Origin: an uncultured Bacilli bacterium | GTDB lineage: Bacteria > Bacillota_I > Bacilli_A > RF39 > UBA660 | Assembly: GCA_944332505.1 (NCBI GenBank) | Contig: CALVKC010000069.1 | Coordinates: 1 to 6,167 of the forward strand | DNA: 6,167 bases | Direction: 5' to 3' | Shown: positions 1 through 6,142 of the stretch, in pieces | How the letters are laid out: each line of letters starts with the position of its first letter | Numbering within the stretch: position 1 is the stretch's first letter | Program-made: the position numbers and the translations under genes | Notes under the pieces: model-generated | Database searches by the model: none | Seen by the model: only the letters and a program-made list of their open reading frames with translations | Told to the model about the DNA's origin: nothing

Positions 1-1
1 A

Positions 2-451
2 ATAAAAAGAGATGTACTTCCAGATCCAATATATAATTCTAAGGTTGTTACTAAATTAGTTAATCAAATTATGACTAGTGGTAAAAAAGGAACAGCTCAA
101 AAGATTTTATATGAAGCTTTTGAAATAGTCGAAAAGCAAACTGGTAAACCAGCTATGGAAGTATATAATGCTGCTTTAGAAAATATAAAACCAGCATTAG
201 AAGTTAAATCACGTCGTGTGGGTGGGTCTAATTATCAAGTGCCAGTAGAAGTAAAAGATGATAGGGCTCAAACTTTAGCACTACGTTGGTTAGTTAATTA
301 TGCAAGATTAAGAAATGGAAAGGGTATGGCCATTAATTTAGCAAATGAAATTATTGATGCTGCAAATGGCACAGGTGGTGCTGTTAAAAAGCGTGAAGAT
401 ACACATAGAATGGCCGAAGCAAACAAAGCCTTTGCTCATTATAGGTGGTAA
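2..451 (+). CDS. rpsG: 30S ribosomal protein S7, 5'-truncated by window edge
   Basis: Ribosomal protein S7 nucleates assembly of the 30S head by binding the 3' domain of 16S rRNA, and it lines the mRNA exit and E-site region. The frame is open from position 2, giving 149 residues that begin [14 protein letters not shown]. Against the usual 156-residue Firmicute S7, only about seven N-terminal residues are missing, so the ATG at 71 is an internal Met and not the start. Recognisable blocks are [25 protein letters not shown] and the C-terminal [21 protein letters not shown] region. The gene is followed by fusA and tuf, the standard str operon order; rpsL is presumably just upstream but is not visible. 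Its last two sense codons (AGG TGG) also act as the fusA ribosome binding site. Identity is secure from family knowledge. Confidence 0.97.
   Translation: MKRDVLPDPIYNSKVVTKLVNQIMTSGKKGTAQKILYEAFEIVEKQTGKPAMEVYNAALENIKPALEVKSRRVGGSNYQVPVEVKDDRAQTLALRWLVNYARLRNGKGMAINLANEIIDAANGTGGAVKKREDTHRMAEANKAFAHYRW
443..448 (+). promoter_or_regulatory. fusA ribosome binding site inside the end of rpsG
   Basis: AGGTGG matches the Shine-Dalgarno consensus AGGAGG at five of six positions and lies 8 nt before ATG 457. It is made of the Arg-Trp codons that end rpsG, just before its TAA. This decides the fusA start: ATG 457 has correct spacing and gives the canonical MARD N-terminus. The in-frame GTG at 445 lies within this site and has no comparable site of its own. 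Confidence 0.75.
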
Positions 452-456
452 GCTTT

Positions 457-2538
457 ATGGCAAGAGATGTATCATTAGATAAAATTAGAAATATAGGTAT
501 CATGGCTCATATCGATGCCGGAAAGACAACTACAACAGAAAGAATTTTATTTCACACAGGTAAAATTCATAAAATAGGTGAAACTCATGATGGAGAATCA
601 CAAATGGACTGGATGGAACAAGAAAAAGAAAGAGGTATTACTATAACTAGTGCAGCAACTACTGCTCATTGGAAAGGATATCGTCTTAATATAATAGATA
701 CTCCAGGCCATGTTGATTTTACTGTTGAAGTTTCAAGAAGTTTAAGAGTGCTTGATGGTGCAGTTGCGCTTTTAGATGCTCAAGCAGGTGTTGAACCTCA
801 AACTGAAACTGTATGGCGTCAAGCAGATACATTTAAAGTTCCAAGAATGATTATGTGTAATAAAATGGCAAAATTGGGAGCTAACTTTGAATATAGTTTA
901 GAAACTATTAAAAAGAGATTGGGGGTTAATGCTAAACCTATCGAATGGCCTATTGGAGCTGAATCTGAATTTAAAGGTATTATAGATTTAGTTAATTTAA
1001 AAGCTTATGAATATGATGGTAAAGAAGCAGAAGATGCTAAAGAAATACCTATTCCTGAAGATTTAGTAGAATTAGCAAATACAAAAAGAGCTGAATTAAT
1101 TGAAGCTGTTGTTGAATTTGATGATAATTTAATGGAAAAATATTTAAATGGTGAAGAATTATCTGTTGATGAAATTAAATCATTAATAAGAAAAGGTACA
1201 CTTGAAGTTAAATTTTTCCCAGTATTATGCGGTGATGCTTTATCAAATAAAGGAATAAAATTATTGTTAGATGCAATAGTTGATTATATGCCTGCACCAA
1301 CTGATGTTGCAGCAATTGAATGTATGGATAAAGATGGTAAAGATATTTTAAGACATCCAAACGATTCTGAACCTTTTACAGCTTTAGCATTTAAAATTGC
1401 AACAGATCCATATGTAGGTAGACTTGCATTCTTTAGAGTTTATTCAGGTCATTTACAAAGTGGTTCTTATGTACTTTGTACAAATGCTGCTGGTAAAAAA
1501 GAAAAAGAAAGAATTGGAAGAATTCTACAAATGCATGCTAACCATCGTCAAGAAATTACCGATGTATATTGTGGTGAAATAGCAGCTGCAGTTGGTTTAA
1601 AATCTACTACGACAGCAGATACATTATGTGATGAAAAAAATCCATGCATAATGAAAGGAATGGAATTCCCACTTCCTGTTATTGATGAAGCTATTGAACC
1701 AAAATCAAAAGCTGACCAAGAAAAAATGGCTATAGCATTACAAAAATTAGCTGAAGAAGATCCAACTTTTAAATATAAGACAGATCCTGAAACTGGTCAA
1801 ACAGTTATTAGTGGTATGGGAGAACTTCATCTAGATATACAAGTAGATAGAATGCGTCGTGAATTTAATGTTGAAGCAAATATTGGTCGTCCACAAGTTG
1901 CTTATCGTGAAACAATTACACAAGCGGCTGAATGTGAAGGAAAATATATTAAACAATCTGGTGGTCGTGGACAATATGGTCATGTTTGGGTTAAATTTGA
2001 ACCAAATCCTGAAAAAGGATATGAATTTGTTGATGCAATAGTTGGTGGTGTAGTTCCAAGAGAATATATACCAGTAACTGATAAAGGATTACAAGAAGCA
2101 ATGGCTGGTGGCATTCTTGCTGGATACCCAATGGTTGATGTTAAAGCAACATTGTTTGATGGTTCTTATCATGATGTTGACTCATCAGAAATGGCCTTTA
2201 AAATTGCAGCTTCTATGGCTTTAAAAGAAGCTAAGAATAAATGTAAACCTGTATTACTTGAACCAATTATGAAGGTTGAAGTAGTAATACCTGATGAATA
2301 TATGGGTAATGTTATGGGTGATTTAACAAGTAGACGTGGTAAACCAATGGGTAATGAATCACGTGGTAATGCTTTATCAATTAATGCAATGGTGCCACTT
2401 GCTGAAATGTTTGGTTATGCTACAAGTCTTCGTTCAAATACTCAAGGTCGTGGAAACTTCACTATGACATTAGATCATTATGAAGAAGTCCCTAAAGGAA
2501 TTGCTGAAGAAATTATTAAGAAAAACAGCATAAATTAA
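457..2538 (+). CDS. fusA: Elongation factor G with altered guanine-recognition motifs
   Basis: EF-G is the cytosolic GTPase that drives tRNA-mRNA translocation and, with ribosome recycling factor, ribosome recycling. Translation from ATG 457 gives 693 residues, the usual length. The G domain has P-loop AHIDAGKT (17-24), switch I RGIT (59-62) and DTPGH (81-85, with catalytic-type His85). Domain II begins near PFTALAFKI, and domain III contains GMGELHLDI. Domain IV has loop SGGRGQYGH (501-509) and tip His572, equivalent to E. coli His583. Domain V ends in a [22 protein letters not shown] tail. Two departures stand out. G4, usually NKMD, reads N135-K136-M137-A138 (GCA at 868-870). G5, usually CGSAFKNKG, reads CGDALSNKG with Asp260 (GAT at 1234-1236). 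Both line the guanine pocket. All else looks like the main housekeeping EF-G, and its place in the str operon supports that role. Whether specificity is changed is inference. Confidence 0.97.
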   Translation: MARDVSLDKIRNIGIMAHIDAGKTTTTERILFHTGKIHKIGETHDGESQMDWMEQEKERGITITSAATTAHWKGYRLNIIDTPGHVDFTVEVSRSLRVLDGAVALLDAQAGVEPQTETVWRQADTFKVPRMIMCNKMAKLGANFEYSLETIKKRLGVNAKPIEWPIGAESEFKGIIDLVNLKAYEYDGKEAEDAKEIPIPEDLVELANTKRAELIEAVVEFDDNLMEKYLNGEELSVDEIKSLIRKGTLEVKFFPVLCGDALSNKGIKLLLDAIVDYMPAPTDVAAIECMDKDGKDILRHPNDSEPFTALAFKIATDPYVGRLAFFRVYSGHLQSGSYVLCTNAAGKKEKERIGRILQMHANHRQEITDVYCGEIAAAVGLKSTTTADTLCDEKNPCIMKGMEFPLPVIDEAIEPKSKADQEKMAIALQKLAEEDPTFKYKTDPETGQTVISGMGELHLDIQVDRMRREFNVEANIGRPQVAYRETITQAAECEGKYIKQSGGRGQYGHVWVKFEPNPEKGYEFVDAIVGGVVPREYIPVTDKGLQEAMAGGILAGYPMVDVKATLFDGSYHDVDSSEMAFKIAASMALKEAKNKCKPVLLEPIMKVEVVIPDEYMGNVMGDLTSRRGKPMGNESRGNALSINAMVPLAEMFGYATSLRSNTQGRGNFTMTLDHYEEVPKGIAEEIIKKNSIN

Positions 2539-2546
2539 GAATAATA

Positions 2547-2563
2547 CTTGAAAAATTTTCAAG
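2547..2563. repeat. 17-nt palindrome in the fusA-tuf gap
   Basis: CTTGAAAA and TTTTCAAG flank a single central A, giving a perfect 8-bp inverted repeat. As RNA it could form a six-pair stem with a five-base loop. No T run follows, so it is not a usual intrinsic terminator. It covers the putative -35 box of the tuf promoter, so it could instead be a protein-binding site or a weak attenuating hairpin. Confidence 0.5.
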
Positions 2564-2576
2564 CATTAGATAAAAT
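2548..2576 (+). promoter_or_regulatory. Probable internal promoter for tuf
   Basis: TTGAAA (2548-2553) and TAAAAT (2571-2576) each match the vegetative sigma factor consensus at five of six positions and are separated by 17 bp. A TATAAT at 2576-2581 is also present but would be 22 bp from the same -35 box. Predicted transcription would begin near 2583, about 27 nt before tuf. This would let EF-Tu be made in excess of the upstream genes; extra tuf transcription is common in bacteria, but its use here is inferred. Confidence 0.5.
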
Positions 2577-2593
2577 ATAATAGTAATAGAAAA

Positions 2594-2600
2594 AAGGAGG
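2594..2600 (+). promoter_or_regulatory. Strong tuf ribosome binding site
   Basis: AAGGAGG is a full Shine-Dalgarno match and lies 9 nt before ATG 2610. It is the strongest such site in the window, as expected for one of the most abundant proteins of the cell. Confidence 0.85.
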
Positions 2601-2609
2601 AATATTATT

Positions 2610-3776
2610 ATGGCAAGAGAAAAATTTGATCGTTCAAAAGAACATGTTAATATTGGTACAATTGGTCACGTTGACCATGGTAAAACAACATTAACTGCTG
2701 CGATCACTAAATATTTTGGAACATTTGTTGATTATGCTGATATCGATAAAGCTCCAGAAGAAAGAGAAAGAGGTATAACAATCAACACTGCACACGTTGA
2801 ATATGAAACTGATAAACGTCACTATGCACATGTTGACTGTCCAGGACATGCCGATTATGTTAAAAACATGATTACAGGTGCAGCTCAAATGGATGGAGCA
2901 ATTCTTGTTGTATCTGCTGCTGATGGTCCAATGCCACAAACTAGAGAACATATTTTATTATCTCGTCAAGTTGGTGTGCCTAAGATCGTGGTTTACATGA
3001 ATAAATGTGACCAAGTTGATGATCCAGAATTACTAGATTTAGTAGAAATGGAAATAAGAGAATTATTAGGAGAATATCAATTCGATTCAGATTGTCCTAT
3101 AATTCGTGGTAGTGCTTTAAAAGCTCTAGAAGGTGATGAAGCAGCTGCTCAAAGTATTCGTGATTTAATGGCTGCAGTTGATTCTTATATCGATGCTCCC
3201 GTTCGTGATACTGACAAACCATTCTTAATGAGTATTGAAGATGTATTCACAATTTCTGGACGTGGTACAGTTGTTACTGGTCGTGTTGAAAGAGGAAAAG
3301 TTATCCTTAATGAAGAAGTTGAAATTGTTGGTTTAAAACCTACAAAGAAAACAGTTGTTACTGGTATTGAAATGTTTAGAAAATCACTTGATTTTGCTCA
3401 AGCAGGTGACAATGCCGGAGTTTTACTTCGTGGTATTGCTCGTGATGAAGTAGAACGTGGACAAGTTTTAGCTAAACCAGGAAGTGTTACACCTCATACT
3501 AAATTTAAAGCTGGTGTATATGTACTTTCTAAAGAAGAAGGCGGAAGACATACTCCATTCTTCTCAAACTATAGACCACAATTCTATTTCAGAACAACTG
3601 ATGTTACTGGTGTAATTGAACTTCCAGAAGGTGTAGAAATGGTTATGCCTGGAGATAATGTAGACATGACTGTTGAATTAATTGCTCCAGTTGCTCTTGA
3701 AAACGGTACTAAATTCTCTATCCGTGAAGGTGGAAGAACTGTTGGTGCTGGTGTAGTATCTGAAATTATAAAATAA
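2610..3776 (+). CDS. tuf: Elongation factor Tu
   Basis: EF-Tu is the GTPase that carries aminoacyl-tRNA to the ribosomal A site. The 388-residue product has P-loop GHVDHGKT (19-26), switch I RGIT (54-57), DCPGH (76-80, with catalytic-type His80), G4 NKCD (131-134) and G5 GSALK, all canonical. Domain II ([17 protein letters not shown]) and domain III ([20 protein letters not shown], ending [11 protein letters not shown]) are complete. It is slightly shorter than the 394 of E. coli EF-Tu. Most of the difference is in the loop between the P-loop helix and switch I, with 14 residues between AAIT and APEE against 19 in E. coli (from memory). The gene follows fusA in the str operon, has its own probable promoter and ends at a strong terminator, so rpsJ does not follow it here. 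Its normal G4 and G5 contrast with those of the adjacent EF-G. Confidence 0.98.
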   Translation: MAREKFDRSKEHVNIGTIGHVDHGKTTLTAAITKYFGTFVDYADIDKAPEERERGITINTAHVEYETDKRHYAHVDCPGHADYVKNMITGAAQMDGAILVVSAADGPMPQTREHILLSRQVGVPKIVVYMNKCDQVDDPELLDLVEMEIRELLGEYQFDSDCPIIRGSALKALEGDEAAAQSIRDLMAAVDSYIDAPVRDTDKPFLMSIEDVFTISGRGTVVTGRVERGKVILNEEVEIVGLKPTKKTVVTGIEMFRKSLDFAQAGDNAGVLLRGIARDEVERGQVLAKPGSVTPHTKFKAGVYVLSKEEGGRHTPFFSNYRPQFYFRTTDVTGVIELPEGVEMVMPGDNVDMTVELIAPVALENGTKFSIREGGRTVGAGVVSEIIK

Positions 3777-3787
3777 TTTAAAGATAT

Positions 3788-3822
3788 AAAAAAAACTATT
3801 GGTTTTTGCCAATAGTTTTTTT
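3788..3822. terminator. Bidirectional intrinsic terminator between tuf and the regulator
   Basis: The stem ACTATTGG (3795-3802) pairs with CCAATAGT (3809-3816) around a 6-nt loop. It is extended by an A run on the left (3788-3795) and a T run on the right (3816-3822). The flanking A and T tracts let it work on either strand. It ends the str operon on the + strand and stops the convergent regulator gene, whose stop codon is at 3828, on the - strand. Confidence 0.92.
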
Positions 3823-3827
3823 GTGTT

Positions 3828-4064
3828 TTATTTTTTTTCTAATATTGATTTAGGATATGATTTATAAACATCTGTTTTTCCCACTAAATAATCAATAGAT
3901 GTGTTATAAAATGTGGCTAGTTCATATAAATAATTAATTGGAATTAGCCTTTTACCTATTTCATATTCACTGTATTTTTGTTGTTTTATACCTAGTGCTT
4001 TTGCTACATCAATTTGTTTTAAATCTTTATCTTCTCTAATTTCTTTTAATCTTTGTATATTCAT
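3828..4064 (-). CDS. XRE-family (Cro/CI-type) transcriptional regulator
   Basis: This 78-residue protein is essentially one helix-turn-helix DNA-binding domain. It starts MNIQRLKEIREDKDLKQIDVA. The second helix is about residues 17-24 (QIDVAKAL), the turn is GIKQ, and the recognition helix is about 28-36 (QKYSEYEIG). The segment SIDYLVGKTD (56-65) is typical of the fifth helix of this family, and a short Lys-rich tail follows. There is no separate sensor or dimerisation domain. The start is supported by AGGAG about 6-7 nt upstream on the - strand (4071-4075). It is divergent from the gene at 4179, and the 114-bp gap carries three matching dyad sites, so repression of that gene and of itself is likely. 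Its own promoter is unclear: a TATAAT reads leftward at 4140-4135 but without a good -35 box. Family assignment is firm; the target is inferred. Confidence 0.9.
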   Translation of the reverse strand: MNIQRLKEIREDKDLKQIDVAKALGIKQQKYSEYEIGKRLIPINYLYELATFYNTSIDYLVGKTDVYKSYPKSILEKK

Positions 4065-4089
4065 TTTACTCTCCTAAATATATTTTGCC

Positions 4090-4109
4090 AAACAAAACAT
4101 ATATTGTAT
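4090..4109. promoter_or_regulatory. Operator-like site 1 (upstream of -35)
   Basis: This site matches the perfect dyad at 4145-4164 at 16 of 20 positions. It keeps the ACAAAA left arm and TTGTAT right arm. It abuts and touches the first base of the TTGACA -35 box of the + strand promoter. It is a likely binding site for the divergent XRE regulator (inference). Confidence 0.55.
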
Positions 4110-4136
4110 TGACATTACAAAACATCTTTTTAAAAT
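4109..4136 (+). promoter_or_regulatory. Promoter for the surface-protein gene
   Basis: A consensus TTGACA -35 box (4109-4114) is followed after 16 bp by TAAAAT (4131-4136). Predicted transcription starts near 4143, about 36 nt before ATG 4179. Operator-like sites lie before, inside and just after it, an arrangement suited to tight repression. The same -35 box and a 13-nt block around the -10 recur at identical spacing at 6060-6093. Confidence 0.6.
4115..4134. promoter_or_regulatory. Operator-like site 2 (promoter spacer)
   Basis: This is the weakest of the three sites, matching the dyad at 4145-4164 at 14 of 20 positions. The left arm ACAAAA and the following T run are kept, but the right end is poor. 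It lies between the -35 and -10 boxes, where binding would block RNA polymerase. Confidence 0.35.
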
Positions 4137-4144
4137 TATATTGT

Positions 4145-4164
4145 ATACAAAATATGTTTTGTAT
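4145..4164. promoter_or_regulatory. Operator-like site 3, perfect dyad over the start of transcription
   Basis: ATACAAAA (4145-4152) and TTTTGTAT (4157-4164) form a perfect 8-bp inverted repeat around TATG. It is the best of three similar sites in the gap, with centres spaced 25 and 30 bp apart. It covers roughly +3 to +22 of the predicted + strand transcript. A shorter palindrome, TTGTATACAA, overlaps its left side at 4141-4150. A dyad this size suits a dimeric HTH protein such as the neighbouring regulator. Confidence 0.65.
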
Positions 4165-4178
4165 TAAAGAAGAATTTT

Positions 4179-4784
4179 ATGTATAAAAAAATTTTTTTAA
4201 TTAGCAGTATTTGTACTGTTATATTAATAATTGGTTTAACTTTTATTATTATGGATAAAAAAGAAGAAAAAATTAATAATAATGATACAAATGTTGAAAT
4301 AAAAAAAGCATCGAGTTTTTTAACACTTATGCTTCAACAAGATGATGGTACTTATCAAAAATCAACAAGCAATACATGGCCAAATGAAGACTATGCATTT
4401 AATGAAAAATTAAGTCAATGTGAAAATGGGGGTGAGTTGTATTGGGATACTAAAAATCTTATAGTAAAATTAATACCCAATAAGTCCGATAAATGTTACA
4501 TTTATTTTGACAAAAGTTTTATTTATCCATAAATAATTGATTATGCTAAATCAGTAACATTATTTAAAGGGGATAAATTATATTTTAATGAAGACACTTT
4601 AAGCTATGTTTCTTCATATCCTATAGAGAAAATAGAGATAAGTATTAATGGAGTGTATTATTATCGGCCTTATCCGGATTCATTTACAGTTAATTTAAAT
4701 CCAGGAAGTTATGGGTTGAGTTTGTATTTTTGCGATAATAATAATCAATGTGAAGGTGCATCTTATTCAATAATTGTTGTATAA
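4179..4784 (+). pseudogene. Membrane-anchored surface-type protein gene split by an in-frame TAA
   Basis: The frame begins at ATG 4179 behind a weak AAAGAAG site and runs 117 codons to TAA at 4530-4532. It then stays open in the same frame for 83 more codons to TAA 4782-4784. The second part has no ATG or ribosome binding site near its beginning, and its sequence (YFNEDTLSY, NLNPGSYGLSLYFCD, SYSIIVV) reads as a normal beta-rich domain. One nonsense change in a gene of about 200 codons is therefore the simplest reading. The N-terminus has a Lys-flanked membrane segment (about 5-25) without a clear cleavage site or lipobox, then a polar linker. Residues 45-111 form a small domain with DDGTY, a WP...Y.FN stretch, CENGG, YWD and KCYIYFD; Cys81 and Cys106 could pair. 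I recall similar segments in surface proteins of uncultured Bacilli but cannot verify it. The truncated 117-residue form could still be made. Function unknown. Confidence 0.7.
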
Positions 4785-4787
4785 ATT

Positions 4788-6011
4788 CTAGTTTTTATTA
4801 AATTCTTTTGCAAGCAATCCACTTTTTAATAAATGATTATATTTAGATTCATCAATTATTAAATCAAATTCCCCTATATATTCATATATATCAGGATTAA
4901 AGCCATTCTTAAAACGATTTAAGCCATGATATGGGTTATCTATACTATCTATGGTTACACCATTTAAATCAGCATATTTATAGTGTTCTTTATAAAATTC
5001 TAATATAGCATAATATAGAAAATAATTAGATGGGTATCTTTTTAAATTTTTGTCATACCCACTGATATGAATAGTTATTCTATTATTATATTTTATAATC
5101 ATAGCACCTGCAACATATATAGTATCATTTGTATTTATATATTTAGATGCTTCAGTAATATCGTTTTTATATGATAATAAGTTTTTATCAGAATTCATTT
5201 TAGCATTAATTATACTGGCATTATTATTATTTACTATTTTTTGAGCAAATAAATTATTTTTCTTTAATTCATAATTATAATAATTTTGAGAATTTATTAA
5301 ATAATATTTATAATCAACTTTTACTAAGAAAAAATCTATATCATTTTGTTTACTAAATACATTATATAAATCATTATAGTGATAAGCATTTTTTCCAATT
5401 TTATCTTTAATAAAATTATAAAATATATTGATCTTTGATACATCAGCTTTTTCTAATACTAATCCTTTTCTAATTCCTTTTTTAACTTTATTTCTTGTAT
5501 TTTTATTTAAATTATTAATATCAAATTCATCTAAATTAACAATAGCATTTATTCTTGGTAATAAAGCTTCAAAATTTGAATTGCTTTTTAATTTTTTGTA
5601 TCCACAATTAATTAATATATTAATTATATTATAATTTGAATTATATTCAAAATTATTATTTTTTTTATTTAATTTTCCGATTGCTATTTCAGGATTTATT
5701 TTTATAAATACAAAATTTTTCTTTTTATAATATTCTTTTATTTCTCTAGTAAAAGTTTCTAAAACAAATTTATTTGAATAATCTATTAAAAATCCCCTTG
5801 GAGAATAACCATAGTAATAATTACCTATCTTTTTATATAAGATTAATGCTGCTGCTACAATCTCATTGTCACTTATTAAACCAATAAATTCATAATCATA
5901 TCCTTCTTCAGCTTTTAACATTGCATAACTTGATGTTTGATATGCATTACCAATTATGTTTTCTCTAACAAATGAATTAAAATCTTCTAATGATAGTTCT
6001 TTTAAGTACAT
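4788..6011 (-). CDS. FemAB-family (FemX/MurM-like) peptidoglycan cross-bridge aminoacyltransferase
   Basis: Enzymes of this family work at the inner face of the membrane. They transfer amino acids from aminoacyl-tRNA to the stem-peptide lysine of lipid II, building the interpeptide bridge. The 407-residue protein has the family layout. The first GNAT-like half (about 1-155) carries QTSSYAMLK (25-33) and YGYSPRGFLIDY. The second half (about 156-390) carries the basic helix NKNTRNKVKKGIRKG (169-183). An Asn/Lys-rich helical insertion (about 235-295) sits where the tRNA-synthetase-like coiled-coil arm lies. After it come YVAGAMIIKY, YADLNGVTID and the C-terminal signature RFKNGFNP...EYIGEFDLII (366-386). 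The start is supported by AAGGGAG 6 nt upstream and a good promoter. There is no signal peptide, as expected. The gene is much AT-richer than the str operon and its protein is Asn-rich. Which amino acid is transferred, and at which bridge position, cannot be told. Confidence 0.9.
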   Translation of the reverse strand: MYLKELSLEDFNSFVRENIIGNAYQTSSYAMLKAEEGYDYEFIGLISDNEIVAAALILYKKIGNYYYGYSPRGFLIDYSNKFVLETFTREIKEYYKKKNFVFIKINPEIAIGKLNKKNNNFEYNSNYNIINILINCGYKKLKSNSNFEALLPRINAIVNLDEFDINNLNKNTRNKVKKGIRKGLVLEKADVSKINIFYNFIKDKIGKNAYHYNDLYNVFSKQNDIDFFLVKVDYKYYLINSQNYYNYELKKNNLFAQKIVNNNNASIINAKMNSDKNLLSYKNDITEASKYINTNDTIYVAGAMIIKYNNRITIHISGYDKNLKRYPSNYFLYYAILEFYKEHYKYADLNGVTIDSIDNPYHGLNRFKNGFNPDIYEYIGEFDLIIDESKYNHLLKSGLLAKEFNKN

Positions 6012-6017
6012 ATTATT

Positions 6018-6024
6018 CTCCCTT
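6018..6024 (-). promoter_or_regulatory. Ribosome binding site of the FemAB gene
   Basis: Read on the - strand this is AAGGGAG, 6 nt before the ATG at 6011-6009. It supports that start for the 407-residue form. Confidence 0.75.
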
Positions 6025-6037
6025 CAATTAAGAATAA

Positions 6038-6066
6038 ATTATATCATAAATAAATATTATTGACAA
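6038..6066 (-). promoter_or_regulatory. Promoter of the FemAB gene
   Basis: On the - strand TTGTCA (6066-6061, five of six matches) is followed after exactly 17 bp by a perfect TATAAT (6043-6038). Transcription would begin near 6031, giving a leader of about 20 nt that holds the ribosome binding site. Its -35 box overlaps that of the outward + strand promoter. Confidence 0.7.
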
Positions 6067-6087
6067 CTTTTAAATAAATGTTAAAAT
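6060..6087 (+). promoter_or_regulatory. Divergent promoter reading out of the right edge
   Basis: TTGACA (6060-6065) is followed after 16 bp by TAAAAT (6082-6087). The block TTAAAATTATATT (6081-6093) is identical, and identically placed, to that of the promoter at 4109-4142. The predicted start is near 6094, leading into a hairpin and a short ORF that is cut by the window end. Confidence 0.55.
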
Positions 6088-6103
6088 TATATTAGGTGAC
6101 TAA

Positions 6104-6131
6104 CTATTAAAAGTCAAGTACTTTTTAATAG
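6104..6131 (+). other. Possible leader hairpin
   Basis: CTATTAAAAG (6104-6113) can pair with CTTTTTAATAG (6121-6131) with one bulged T and a 7-nt loop. It lies in the predicted 5' leader of the outgoing transcript. It is AT-rich and has no trailing T run of its own, so a terminator role is unlikely. I do not recognise a known riboswitch or T-box here. Confidence 0.35.
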
Positions 6132-6142
6132 AAAGTTATAGA

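Noticed and set aside
71..73. ATG 71 as the rpsG start
   Set aside because: The frame is open to position 2 and encodes the conserved S7 N-terminus, so this is an internal Met.
445..456. GTG at 445 as the fusA start (697-residue form)
   Set aside because: It lies inside the AGGTGG ribosome binding site and would add MVSF before the canonical MARD start; ATG 457 has proper spacing.
1859..2041. Open frame on the + strand inside fusA
   Set aside because: It overlaps conserved EF-G domain IV sequence in another frame, with a low-complexity product and no ribosome binding site.
2547..2563. Intrinsic terminator between fusA and tuf
   Set aside because: The palindrome is AT-rich and is followed by CATTAGAT, not a T run.
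2691..2951. Open frame on the - strand inside tuf
   Set aside because: It is antisense to the conserved EF-Tu G domain, is rich in Ser, Cys and Phe, and has no supporting signals.
4081..4086. Promoter for the XRE gene close to its start (leftward TATATT near 4082-4077)
   Set aside because: Transcription would begin within the ribosome binding site, and there is no -35 box.
4179..4214. Lipoprotein signal peptide at the start of the surface protein
   Set aside because: Cys12 is preceded by SSI, which does not fit a lipobox, and the hydrophobic stretch continues past it.
4533..4784. The second half of the broken gene as an independent small gene
   Set aside because: There is no ATG start and no usable ribosome binding site near its beginning, and it is in exact frame with the upstream part.
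5428..5634. Open frame on the + strand inside the FemAB gene, with a hydrophobic product
   Set aside because: It is antisense to the basic helix region of the FemAB protein; the hydrophobic look follows from complementing AT-rich Lys/Asn codons.
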